Positions 16,798-25,017 of a stretch of DNA of 64,000 nucleotides are shown here, one piece after another. The notes below the pieces were generated by a model, which did not search any database, was not told the origin of the DNA, and saw only the letters and a list, made by a program, of their open reading frames with translations. Position 1 is the first letter of the stretch. The number at the start of each line of letters is the position of its first letter. The position numbers and the translations under genes are program-made. The DNA is from Sphingobacterium lumbrici (GTDB taxonomy: Bacteria > Bacteroidota > Bacteroidia > Sphingobacteriales > Sphingobacteriaceae): the NCBI RefSeq assembly GCF_006476045.1, contig NZ_SRZY01000011.1:248001-312000 (forward strand), given 5' to 3'.

Positions 16798-17688
16798 TTA
16801 ATATATGAGCTGTTCTAATATCAATCTTTTGTTGGATGTATTGTTATCTTCTCTTCCACGTGAAAAAAAACGCCCGAAGCTATCTGAAAACTCGGGTAAA
16901 GTCATACTTTTTATTTTCTTCTCCTTCCAGTTTGTCGGCACGGGGTCGTTAGAATAGGTTATTTTCGTTGCCCAATAATGAATGTGCATTTCAGGGATTA
17001 CTAATCCCATAATCATCCCCGGAAGACCATGACTTAGAGCCGGGCCGGCGGATACCGGAATTTGATCTGTATAATAAGCGATGAGATACAAGGAATCTGG
17101 AGTCGCACCATTCACCCGTCGACATTCGTAGCCCGCAATGGTACGGTATTCATCCGTAAAGCGCCAGGTAATGGGCGACAGCGAATCGCTAAGGATATAC
17201 TTTTCATCAATTTCAACCTGTATCTCAGCTGTCTGATCTTTCAAGTTTTGATAGAGGACTTTATTATTTCCTCCTGCCCGTCGCATGGTCATGGTCATCC
17301 TGTTGTTCCCTTGTCCGCGATTGCCTCCTGGTGATCTCCCACCAGAAAAGCCCGTCGTCACTCTTCCTGACGGTCCGCCTCCGGTTTGGGTACTGTTATC
17401 TTCGACTGGCATCATCAAGCTTTGCTTTTCATCAAAGGTAAGTTCAAAGTATTGTGTAGAAGACTCTGGTATATTATCAAGATTTCCGCCCATGCGCATG
17501 CCTCCTACGCCTTGCCTTCTTCCTGTATTGTCGGTATCCATGTTTGCCATTAGATCCCGCATCCGTGCTCTGGTATACGTAATCTTTTCAAACGATATTT
17601 TGCCTTGCGTAGCGAAGTATGCGTACTGTGCCTGTGTATCATCATGGATAATGAATAAGGCCAATAGTATGAATAATATCCTAGTCAT
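16798..17688 (-). CDS. GLPGLI family exported protein
   Basis: The 296-residue protein starts with a signal peptide (MTRILFILLALFIIHDDTQA) and contains the family signature HGLPGMIMGLVIPEMHIHYWA (about residues 220-240). An unusual Gly/Arg/Met-rich low-complexity insert spans about residues 55-140 (for example GGMRMGGNL, GGRSPGGNRGQGNNR). GLPGLI proteins are of unknown function, are restricted to Bacteroidota and are often next to outer-membrane TonB-like proteins. Here the gene overlaps the upstream beta-barrel gene by 8 bases, so the two are co-translated. Confidence 0.88.
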   Translation of the reverse strand: MTRILFILLALFIIHDDTQAQYAYFATQGKISFEKITYTRARMRDLMANMDTDNTGRRQGVGGMRMGGNLDNIPESSTQYFELTFDEKQSLMMPVEDNSTQTGGGPSGRVTTGFSGGRSPGGNRGQGNNRMTMTMRRAGGNNKVLYQNLKDQTAEIQVEIDEKYILSDSLSPITWRFTDEYRTIAGYECRRVNGATPDSLYLIAYYTDQIPVSAGPALSHGLPGMIMGLVIPEMHIHYWATKITYSNDPVPTNWKEKKIKSMTLPEFSDSFGRFFSRGREDNNTSNKRLILEQLIY

Positions 17689-20350
17689 TTTTTTTACCTA
17701 AATTTTTGTTAAAATCCCATTTCAATCCAAACAGCACATATTGTGTCAATACAAGTTGAGAAGATTCAGAGTAGGAGTTCTCTGATACTGATCTGTTTAC
17801 ATTGTTGAATGTGTTAAACACGTCAAATACCTTTACACTAGCTACAAGACTTTCGTTCTTTAATAATGTCTTGCCCAATTCAATATTCGTATAGAATTGA
17901 TGAATATCTCTAGTATATAATTTGGTTGGGCCGGTATACGAATAGGTTGCATTTACCAAGATGTTGAATTTTTTCGGAAGGAAATATTTGATATGACCAC
18001 TACTTCCTCCTGTAAAATTGGTATAGTTGTATTCGCGGCGGATAGAATTGTTTTGATTATTTAAACCTACGCGGAAGTCGATATTGAAATCAAACCCTTT
18101 TGAATTTTGTTCGTTTAACCCCAGTCCAATATTACCATTTGTGCTTTGTGAATTATTCAACTCGTTATTAATGTAGCTGTAGCCATTACTGTAACTAATC
18201 CCTGCAAATTGGTTAAACTGTAGCTGTTTTTGGAAGAGAGGACTGTTGTAGTTTGCATTTAAGTTTGCATTCCAATTTGATTTATTGTCAATATTGACAA
18301 AGGTGTTTGTTGATTTTGTTGTTTCTTCGTTTACAATACGTTGATTAACAATGGGGTTTGTTATGAAAGATACATTTCCATTAAGATTCATACTTGTGCC
18401 TTTCATTAGGCTTATTTGATTGTAGTTTGCCCGGATTGAATTATTAATGGATTTTTTTAGATCAGGATTTCCCAGTTGTACATCATATTGATTGTCTTGT
18501 GGCTGCAAAGGTTGTAGTTGTCCGAAGCTTGGTATAATATTTGAATTTTGGTAGGATAACCTTATGTTTTTGGCGTTAGAGATCTTATAATTCAAATCCA
18601 TATTCAAATTGTTATCCCAAAAATTTCTATTCAGATCGATATTGCGGTAGCTGTCTTCTAATTTTTGATCTTTATAGAATGTTTTATTCGTCACGTTGAT
18701 ATGTAGGTTATTAAAATTGTAATTAAGGTTGAGATTTAAACCTTGGTTTGTATAGGCATCGGTCTGATTTTGAGAATAGGTGGAGTCCAATTGTTCGAAT
18801 GTGTTTAAATCATCACTGTTGTATGCGTTTAATAAATTCTTGCCGTACGAATTCGCGAAATTGTATCCTATTGAATAATTGAGTTGATCAGATAATCTAT
18901 TGTTGAAATTCAATTCAGCCGAGAAGTTATTGGAGGTATTATCTCCAAAGCGATTTTGATTGAGGATAGCCGTGCTATCTTTAGCGTAAAAGTGAGAGTG
19001 ATTAGCTACTTTATTTTCTGTGTCGGATTGATTGTGGCTGTTATTCAGGTGTAAATTAAGGGATTGCCCTTTCTTGTTCAATCTTTTGCGGTAGTTGATC
19101 CGAATGTCGTTTGAACTGGAAGTACTATTTGATTCGTTTCTGTTGTCATCATATCTGGCAAGGGAGAGATCTTCATTGGATACTTCATTTGTTTGCGAAT
19201 TCTGACTCTCTCGTTTTGATAGGTTGGCGTTAAGATATACGTCAAGGCTTTGAGAAGAATCAATTCGGAATTTAAACTGTGAACGCAGGCCATTGGACTG
19301 ATTGTCGGATTTGGAAGCGGATCTACTTACTGTTTCAAGAACATTGCCCGTGACCAGCTCTTTGCGGTAATTTTCGGATTCATTTCTATTACCGTTGTTA
19401 TTCAAGTTGTAATTGGCATTTACGTGTAATCTTTTTTTGAATAACCTGTTTTCGTAATTCGTGCCGAATGAGGTAGAATATGGGGCGCCTGTAATTTGAC
19501 TATTCATCCGAATAGAGCCCTCGCGTCCTGAAGATCCCATGTTATTGATGTTGCCTGTTATTCCTATTCGCTCTGTTTGATTGAATTTTGCTGCAAATAG
19601 GTTTGCTGTATAGAGGTCACGCGTGCCATATAGTCCCTCTATATTTCCAAATATCCCGTTTCTGGCTTCTTCTTTCAGTACTACATTTACCGTTTGCAAT
19701 CGTACACCATCGTCAACACCTGTAAGTTCGGCCTGTTCTGATTTGCGCTCATAGACCTGTACTTTGTCCACGGCATCTGCTCTGATGTTTCTAATAGCGA
19801 TCTTAGGGTCATATCCAAAGAATTCTTCTCCATCAATCAAGACTTTAGAAACAGACTTACCTTGTGCTGTAATGGCACCATCTCCAGATACGGTGAGCCC
19901 AGGTAACCTTCGTAGTAAATCTTCTAGCTTGGCGTTTTTTTCTGTCTCAAAACTCCCAGCATCGTATTCAATAGTATCGCCTTTGATGGTGATAGGTAAT
20001 TTCTGTTTAATGATTACCTCTTCAATAAGGTTGATTTGAGAGTTTATCTTGATGCTCTCCAGATTAAGATCTTTATTTTCTACCTCTATTTTTTGAGAAT
20101 AGACTTCAAATTTAGGATAAGAGACCAGGAGCAAATACGATCCGGGTGCTACGGTCTTTATTTGGAACTTTCCGTTTTCATCTGCCCGTACGAAGTACTT
20201 CATGATTGAGTCCTGATCTAACAGCACGACTGAAGCATTGGTTAAAGGACCATTGTCAGCTTGATCGGCGATCATTCCTGACATAGACACTTGACTTATG
20301 GCAAAGTGCCCTAAGAACAGAAATATGGAAAATACTAAAATTCTTTTCAT
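17681..20350 (-). CDS. Outer-membrane beta-barrel protein with carboxypeptidase-regulatory-like and plug domains
   Basis: The start chosen is the ATG at 20350, giving signal peptide MKRILVFSIFLFLGHFAISQ; an ATG 8 codons earlier would precede it. Residues about 25-100 form a carboxypeptidase regulatory-like fold (SYLLLVSYPKFEVYSQKIEV). Then comes a TonB-receptor-type plug (LEDLLRRLPGLTVSGDGAIT, KVLIDGEEFFG) and a long Asn/Ser-rich region of amphipathic strands. It resembles the OMP_b-brl family rather than a classic SusC. It acts with the downstream GLPGLI protein by context. No SusD partner is present, so the cargo is unknown. Confidence 0.9.
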   Translation of the reverse strand: MKRILVFSIFLFLGHFAISQVSMSGMIADQADNGPLTNASVVLLDQDSIMKYFVRADENGKFQIKTVAPGSYLLLVSYPKFEVYSQKIEVENKDLNLESIKINSQINLIEEVIIKQKLPITIKGDTIEYDAGSFETEKNAKLEDLLRRLPGLTVSGDGAITAQGKSVSKVLIDGEEFFGYDPKIAIRNIRADAVDKVQVYERKSEQAELTGVDDGVRLQTVNVVLKEEARNGIFGNIEGLYGTRDLYTANLFAAKFNQTERIGITGNINNMGSSGREGSIRMNSQITGAPYSTSFGTNYENRLFKKRLHVNANYNLNNNGNRNESENYRKELVTGNVLETVSRSASKSDNQSNGLRSQFKFRIDSSQSLDVYLNANLSKRESQNSQTNEVSNEDLSLARYDDNRNESNSTSSSNDIRINYRKRLNKKGQSLNLHLNNSHNQSDTENKVANHSHFYAKDSTAILNQNRFGDNTSNNFSAELNFNNRLSDQLNYSIGYNFANSYGKNLLNAYNSDDLNTFEQLDSTYSQNQTDAYTNQGLNLNLNYNFNNLHINVTNKTFYKDQKLEDSYRNIDLNRNFWDNNLNMDLNYKISNAKNIRLSYQNSNIIPSFGQLQPLQPQDNQYDVQLGNPDLKKSINNSIRANYNQISLMKGTSMNLNGNVSFITNPIVNQRIVNEETTKSTNTFVNIDNKSNWNANLNANYNSPLFQKQLQFNQFAGISYSNGYSYINNELNNSQSTNGNIGLGLNEQNSKGFDFNIDFRVGLNNQNNSIRREYNYTNFTGGSSGHIKYFLPKKFNILVNATYSYTGPTKLYTRDIHQFYTNIELGKTLLKNESLVASVKVFDVFNTFNNVNRSVSENSYSESSQLVLTQYVLFGLKWDFNKNLGKKND

Positions 20351-20799
20351 TAAATTGATTGAATATCTTTCCAAAGATAGAAGGAGAAGTATTAAATAGT
20401 GTTAAATGAATTGCAACATTTTCATGATTTTTACTTCGGGGGGATTCTCTATTTTTCATCTCAATAAATTGTCCTTTAAAGGTGATGAAGCTTTAGGTTT
20501 TTCACCAGTGTTTGTTTTATATGTGTTCAAGAGTTCGCAAGCTCGGTTTATTTATTCTCTTGTGTGATTTGAATAAAACCATGATGGTTTCCTCTATAAA
20601 TAAGTTTTCAACGGATGAGGAGACCTGCCTGCCGGTAGGCAGGGATCGAAAATTTGCCTTTATAGCGAAACGCGATTAATTGTACCGAACGGCAAATTAC
20701 GAATTATGTGTTTTCTATTGGGTATTATTCATTTATATTTATTTTTAATGGCATGAATGAACTCACTATGTTCGGTTCGTGAATGCTAAGCATTTTATC
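20351..20799. other. Intergenic region with a dispersed Bacteroidota repeat
   Basis: About 450 bases hold no convincing gene. They contain the hairpin CCTGCCTGCCGGTAGGCAGG at 20624-20643 and the string TCGCAAGCTCGGTTT at 20535-20549, both of which recur in the gap at 28980-29470. This is a dispersed intergenic repeat. Confidence 0.6.
20624..20643. repeat. Dispersed palindromic repeat (CCTGCCT...AGGCAGG)
   Basis: The 20-base sequence forms a 7-bp stem. A near-identical copy (8-bp stem) is at 29050-29069 and a degraded relative at 37943-37971. Such palindromes are frequent between genes in this group. Confidence 0.7.
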
Positions 20800-20807
20800 T
20801 AAGTTTG
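20800..20807 (+). promoter_or_regulatory. -7 box (TAAGTTTG) for the thioredoxin-like gene
   Basis: The extended form TATCTAAGTTTG (20796-20807) ends 16 bases before the ATG at 20824 and is identical to the boxes of glnS, the purine nucleoside phosphorylase gene, the porin gene and pdxJ. Confidence 0.6.
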
Positions 20808-20823
20808 TGTCAAAATTGAGATA

Positions 20824-21384
20824 ATGACATTTGAAGAATACCTTACTTACTTTGAGGCTATATTGACAAAATCGACGGATCATCCTATCTATGCAGATTC
20901 TGAATACTTAAGCTATACGAAGTTGAACTGGTCAAGAATGAACCGTTGGTTGAAAAAATTTGAGGCAAATGCACATACGCAATCTATTATTCATGCTATT
21001 CAACGGCCACAGCACTGGATTTTGATTACAGAGCCCTGGTGCGGTGATGCCGCGCATTCTGTTCCTCAGATTTATAACATGGTAAAGGATAATCCACATA
21101 TACAGTTGAATCTCCAACTGCGGGATTCTCCACCATTATTGATTGATGATTATTTGACAAATGGAGGTAAGTCTATTCCAAAGCTTGTGATCCGAAATGC
21201 GGCAAACGAAGATTTAGCCATTTGGGGCCCGAGACCCCAAAAAGCGAATGTGCTTTTTCAGTCGATGAAATCTGAAGGGAAATCTTTCGATGAAAAAAAA
21301 GAAGCCTTACAGCGATGGTATAACGAAGATAAAGGACTGGAGATCCAGAATGAACTTGCCGCTTTATTGGTAACGAGTAACTAG
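20824..21384 (+). CDS. Thioredoxin-fold protein with a monothiol WCGD site
   Basis: The 186-residue cytosolic protein has a helical N-terminus, then HWILITEPWCGDAAHSVPQI (about residues 64-83), which aligns with the thioredoxin active-site helix but has CGDA instead of CxxC, so only one cysteine remains. SIPKLVIRN follows with the cis-Pro expected of the fold. The Thioredoxin_9-type group has this WCGD form. It cannot form the usual intramolecular disulfide, so a reductase role is doubtful. The next gene starts 64 bases downstream and may be co-transcribed. Confidence 0.8.
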   Translation: MTFEEYLTYFEAILTKSTDHPIYADSEYLSYTKLNWSRMNRWLKKFEANAHTQSIIHAIQRPQHWILITEPWCGDAAHSVPQIYNMVKDNPHIQLNLQLRDSPPLLIDDYLTNGGKSIPKLVIRNAANEDLAIWGPRPQKANVLFQSMKSEGKSFDEKKEALQRWYNEDKGLEIQNELAALLVTSN

Positions 21385-21448
21385 TGATTGGTGATTTGTT
21401 TTTTGTCGCATTTTATTGCTAAATTGGTGGTATATTAGATCAAGTACT

Positions 21449-21814
21449 ATGCACATAGAAGAGCTTTATCAATATTGTCTAGAAAAAAAAGGAGTGACCG
21501 AAGAGTTGCCCTTTGGACCAGATACGCTAGTATTCAAAGTTGTAGGAAAAGTGTTTTTATTGGTAGGGCTTGATCAAACCGATCACTTGTCTTTTAATGT
21601 CAAATGTGATCCCGGATATGCTATTGAACTGCGGCAGCAATATGGGCAGACTGTTGTGCCGGGGTTTCATATGAATAAAAAGCATTGGAATACAGTATAT
21701 GCGAACCGCGAACTAGAGGATAAATTCTTGAAAAAATTGATTGATCACAGTTACGATTTGGTTGTAAAAGCACTGTCTAAAAAATTAAAAGCAGAAGTTG
21801 AAAACTTTAATTAA
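21449..21814 (+). CDS. MmcQ/YjbR family protein
   Basis: The start at 21449 gives a 121-residue protein; an earlier in-frame start at 21416 adds residues not typical of the family. Recognised segments are KKGVTEELPFGPDTLVFKV, KVFLLVGLD, LSFNVKCDP and HMNKKHWNTVY, the last being the family's most conserved region. The fold is CyaY-like. DNA binding has been proposed for the family but the cellular role is unclear. It probably shares a transcript with the thioredoxin-like gene upstream. Confidence 0.9.
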   Translation: MHIEELYQYCLEKKGVTEELPFGPDTLVFKVVGKVFLLVGLDQTDHLSFNVKCDPGYAIELRQQYGQTVVPGFHMNKKHWNTVYANRELEDKFLKKLIDHSYDLVVKALSKKLKAEVENFN

Positions 21815-21923
21815 GTTTAAGGATGAAACGAGAAGTAACTAACGTCCAAGGTAAAAGAACATTATATCGCGATGTGCTGATAAATTGGACGGTAGTGCAT
21901 GTCTTTAGCATGCGCTAGGGGTG

Positions 21924-22514
21924 TTATTCTATCCGGTCGATTAATCCTGTAATCGTGTTAAGAACACGTGTTCTGTCGGCTTCGTTGTTTATATCAATTC
22001 CACAGAATGTGCTTCCATTTATAGATGAATGTATAGTGAGGTAATAAATCCCACTTACAATCAATGCTAATAGTGGAGGGATATCTGTTTTGAAATTCTG
22101 TTGGTTGATAAAATCATCGATCATTTTGTTTTCGATGTCTTCCCGGTTCCGCGCATTTTTTTCCAACGTTTCATTACCTTTACTTAATTCCCAGATTAAT
22201 AGCTGTTTTAATAGATCGCTGTCATAAATAGATGAGAATTGTTGAGTCAAGATATCTTTGACCGTTTCCTTGTTCATCTCTTTCTGAACTTCTGTTTTTG
22301 ATAACCAAAAATCGTTGCTTCGGAGGAATTCGGTGAGCAATCCTTCTAGATCTCCAAAATGGAAGTAGATTAATTTTTTATCTACATTTGAAGCTTCACA
22401 TATCGGAAGTACCTTTAACTCTGTAAAGCCTTTTTCTGTAAGTACTTTTTCTACTGCGTTTAGTAGCTTTGATTTAGTGATTAAAGATTTTTTCGTTTTT
22501 TTGTTCTCAATCAT
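21924..22514 (-). CDS. TetR/AcrR-family transcriptional regulator
   Basis: The 196-residue protein has a TetR DNA-binding domain at residues about 10-55: TKSKLLNAVEKVLTEKGFTE, then LPICEASNVDKKLIYFHFGD, whose recognition helix ends in the YFHFGDLEGLL motif. The rest is an all-helical ligand or dimer domain. It is a single gene. Neighbours on either side run away from or are unrelated to it, so the ligand and targets cannot be inferred. Confidence 0.92.
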   Translation of the reverse strand: MIENKKTKKSLITKSKLLNAVEKVLTEKGFTELKVLPICEASNVDKKLIYFHFGDLEGLLTEFLRSNDFWLSKTEVQKEMNKETVKDILTQQFSSIYDSDLLKQLLIWELSKGNETLEKNARNREDIENKMIDDFINQQNFKTDIPPLLALIVSGIYYLTIHSSINGSTFCGIDINNEADRTRVLNTITGLIDRIE

Positions 22515-22890
22515 GTAATAAAGATATATTAAATTTCTGTTTTAGTATATCAAAACTGTTAAGAGTTTTGTTCAATTGTTTTTTGATAAGGGGAGCCAAT
22601 ACGCTCATCCGGATATGTCAATCTTTCATGAAGCTCCTAATAATTTAAGAATTGTTGGTGGCAAGTGCACTCTTCCGTGAAAACTCGCATCTTGCATGTT
22701 TTCAGAGGTCTTGAAGGCGTGTTCTTTAAGGGGCATGTTCATAATGTATGTGGTTATTGAGATTAAGCTCTAAAATAAGATATTTTATTTAAATTTCAAA
22801 TAGGGTTGAAGATAAAATATAAATAGCAGCGCGAAAGTTCGTAACCCCAGACTTAGATGTGTATTACTTGTTCGTGATTAGCTGTATTAA
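22515..22890. other. Intergenic stretch, nothing recognised
   Basis: About 375 bases lie between the TetR start and the stop of the cold-shock-domain gene. I found no open frame with features, no strong hairpin and no TAnnTTTG box that clearly serves the TetR gene. Confidence 0.4.
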
Positions 22891-23601
22891 TTATTCCAAT
22901 GGAAAAAAAGTAGAACGGTAGCTATATAATCGAATTCGGTTCCAGTCATATTCATCTAATTCATCGCGGTGTGCTAGTATAATCTCCTCTGGTATCTCAT
23001 AATCCATGCCTTCTGTGTAAGCGATGTATCGGAAAGCGTGGTGTTTCCAGGCTTGAAAAAGTATTCCGGCGGTTAGGTTTGCATAGAAATGGCAATAGAG
23101 TGTTTGCTCCAGCATTTCGCGGTCGTCTGTTTTTATTAAAGGAATCGCTATTTGTTCAAGATATGTGCAAAATTGTATAAATTTTGCTTCTTCCAACTGT
23201 TTGTCAAAATAATGAATTACGGTATCTATAAAACTTCTCTCGGGTCTGTCGTTGAAAAGTTGCAGGGTTCCGTGTTTGAGAAGACAATAATATTCTTCAT
23301 CGTGTTGAGAAACGTTAGTCCCTTTTACTGCTTTAATATCGACCATCGTGTTTTGGTCTAATAAGGTCATTAAAATCCCAAAGTCTGCCGATGCTTCTAA
23401 AAGTTTGCATCCTGCTGCCCGTGATTCCCCCTGGTCTGTTGTAGTCTTTTTTTTAAAGGCAACGATTTGCTTTCTTTTGAGTTCGCCTACGGGTCTTCGG
23501 TAGAAACTATTGATATGTAAAAAAACCGTTCCAGAGCAGGCTGTTTGTATCGTGCCGAAGCCTTTTTCATTATTAAACCAATTTATAGCTCCGAGTATCA
23601 T
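22891..23601 (-). CDS. Cold-shock-domain protein with a long uncharacterised C-terminal domain
   Basis: Residues 1-60 match a cold-shock OB fold: GAINWFNNEKGFGTIQT carries the RNP1-like KGFGTI, and TVFLHINSF the RNP2-like VFLHI, followed by GELKRKQIVAF. Classic Csp proteins are about 70 residues, while this one has 236. The remaining 165 residues are mostly helical, end in SYRSTFFPLE, and match nothing I know. The protein is expected to bind single-stranded RNA or DNA. Several aromatic positions of the canonical fold are changed, so affinity may differ. An 84-codon frame begins upstream with only 15 bases between them. Confidence 0.75.
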   Translation of the reverse strand: MILGAINWFNNEKGFGTIQTACSGTVFLHINSFYRRPVGELKRKQIVAFKKKTTTDQGESRAAGCKLLEASADFGILMTLLDQNTMVDIKAVKGTNVSQHDEEYYCLLKHGTLQLFNDRPERSFIDTVIHYFDKQLEEAKFIQFCTYLEQIAIPLIKTDDREMLEQTLYCHFYANLTAGILFQAWKHHAFRYIAYTEGMDYEIPEEIILAHRDELDEYDWNRIRLYSYRSTFFPLE

Positions 23602-23616
23602 CTTTTGTTTTCTGTT

Positions 23617-23871
23617 TTAATTAAGTGTTTTCGTTGAGAGTGTCTTGAAAGTAATCCAACATAACACTGTTTTGTGGGGCTTTCTGTCGGATGCAGGCGC
23701 AACCCATTTACTTGTCAAGGTTCTAAATAGTTCAATAATCAGATCAGCAGTTGTTTTTTGATCTTGATCCATTTCGAAATCTGAAAACCTCAGTTTTGTG
23801 ATAAAAGCACGATACCTAGGGTTTGTTGTCCCTACCAAGGTAGTTTGCATTAGTGTTGTCCGAGGGTTCAT
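23617..23871 (-). CDS. Small hypothetical protein upstream of the cold-shock-domain gene
   Basis: The 84-residue frame has no recognised domain; it is rich in Thr, Lys and Arg. It ends 15 bases before the cold-shock-domain gene on the same strand, which is the spacing expected in an operon. It could also be a non-coding leader that happens to be open. Confidence 0.3.
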   Translation of the reverse strand: MNPRTTLMQTTLVGTTNPRYRAFITKLRFSDFEMDQDQKTTADLIIELFRTLTSKWVAPASDRKPHKTVLCWITFKTLSTKTLN

Positions 23872-24045
23872 TTCTAATAATTGCGGATTATCCGTCTGTT
23901 AATAATTGCAGGCTAATTTATCTGCTAGCCTTTGATTTTAAGGAAATTTTGAGTCAAGGTACTGAAAATTTCCGTTTTCACCAATTATTTTCTATGTAGG
24001 AGATTATTTAGGAATAATTACTCTAGTTTTGAACTGGCCTGCTAA

Positions 24046-24078
24046 ACAAAAGTCCCTTATTTTTTTGGGGACTTTTGT
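24046..24078. terminator. Terminator downstream of the superoxide dismutase gene
   Basis: ACAAAAGTCCC (24046-24056) and GGGACTTTTGT (24068-24078) form a perfect 11-bp stem. The minus-strand reading has its stem shortly after the stop at 24095. Confidence 0.8.
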
Positions 24079-24094
24079 TCTGTTCAGAGTATAT

Positions 24095-24769
24095 TTATTT
24101 TTTCAGTGCTTCTTCATATCTTTTGCTTACTTCCTTCCAGTTAATTACTGTCCATATTGTACTTAAGTAATCCGGTCTTTTGTTTTGGTATTTTAGGTAA
24201 TAAGCATGTTCCCATACATCTATACCTAGGATTGGTGTTCCCTTATTTTCGACTATATCCATTAGTGGATTGTCTTGGTTTGGCGTAGATGAAACGAACA
24301 GCTTGCCGTCGTTGCTTACAGATAACCAAGCCCACCCCGAACCAAATCTGTCTGCTCCAGCTTTACTTATTTGTTCCTTCAAGGCATCCAACGAACCGAA
24401 TGTTTCAGTAATCGCTTTAGCTAAATGTTTGGATGGCTGTGTGTTCTTTTCTGGAGTTAGTATTGTCCAAAAAAGCTCGTGGTTATAATGACCGCCGGCA
24501 TTATTTCTTACTGCTGGACTGCTCGTAGAAATCTTGGATAAAATAGCCGTTAGGCTTTCTTTTTCCAAAGGTGTGCCCGTTATTGCTTTATTGAGATTAG
24601 CGGTATAAGCTGCACCGTGTTTTGAATAGTGGATTTCCATGGTCTGTGCGTCTATGGCGCCCTCTAATGCGTTGTATGAATAAGCTAATGGCGCTTGCTT
24701 AAATTGTGCCATAGCTACTTGCCCAGAAATTAGGGCAGCAAAGAAAATTGTGGTTTTAAATAATTTCAT
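24095..24769 (-). CDS. Exported Fe/Mn-family superoxide dismutase
   Basis: The enzyme dismutates superoxide to peroxide and oxygen. Metal ligands are visible: His47 (EIHYSKHG), His97 (GGHYNHELFW), Asp184 and His188 (GIDVWEHAYY). The Gly-Gly before the second His and the Gln in PNQDNPLM are the pattern of Mn-type enzymes, so Mn or cambialistic use is likely. Unlike the usual cytosolic form, the 224-residue protein has a clear signal peptide (FKTTIFFAALISGQVAMAQ), placing it in the periplasm. It is a single gene with its own terminator. Confidence 0.95.
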   Translation of the reverse strand: MKLFKTTIFFAALISGQVAMAQFKQAPLAYSYNALEGAIDAQTMEIHYSKHGAAYTANLNKAITGTPLEKESLTAILSKISTSSPAVRNNAGGHYNHELFWTILTPEKNTQPSKHLAKAITETFGSLDALKEQISKAGADRFGSGWAWLSVSNDGKLFVSSTPNQDNPLMDIVENKGTPILGIDVWEHAYYLKYQNKRPDYLSTIWTVINWKEVSKRYEEALKK

Positions 24770-25017
24770 GATTTCGACATATTTTTATAATAAGTTATAA
24801 AGATAGCAATCCTTAAGCCAAAAATTCAAGTACATTGTGCCTAACTTCTAATACAGCAGGATTCTTCAACGGCAAAGTCAACTCATCGTCTATTATACAT
24901 ATATTTACTCCAACAATCGTTGATTATTTGTTTTATTTTAGATTATTCTTAACCAGGTATTTAAAGGCGTTCCCCTTTATTTATTTAATAGAATAAGCTT
25001 AATATATATCAGAAATT

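Noticed and set aside
21960..21975. Palindrome AGAACACGTGTTCT in the TetR gene
   Set aside because: It falls in the coding sequence near the C-terminus, does not match parS, and is short enough to occur by chance.
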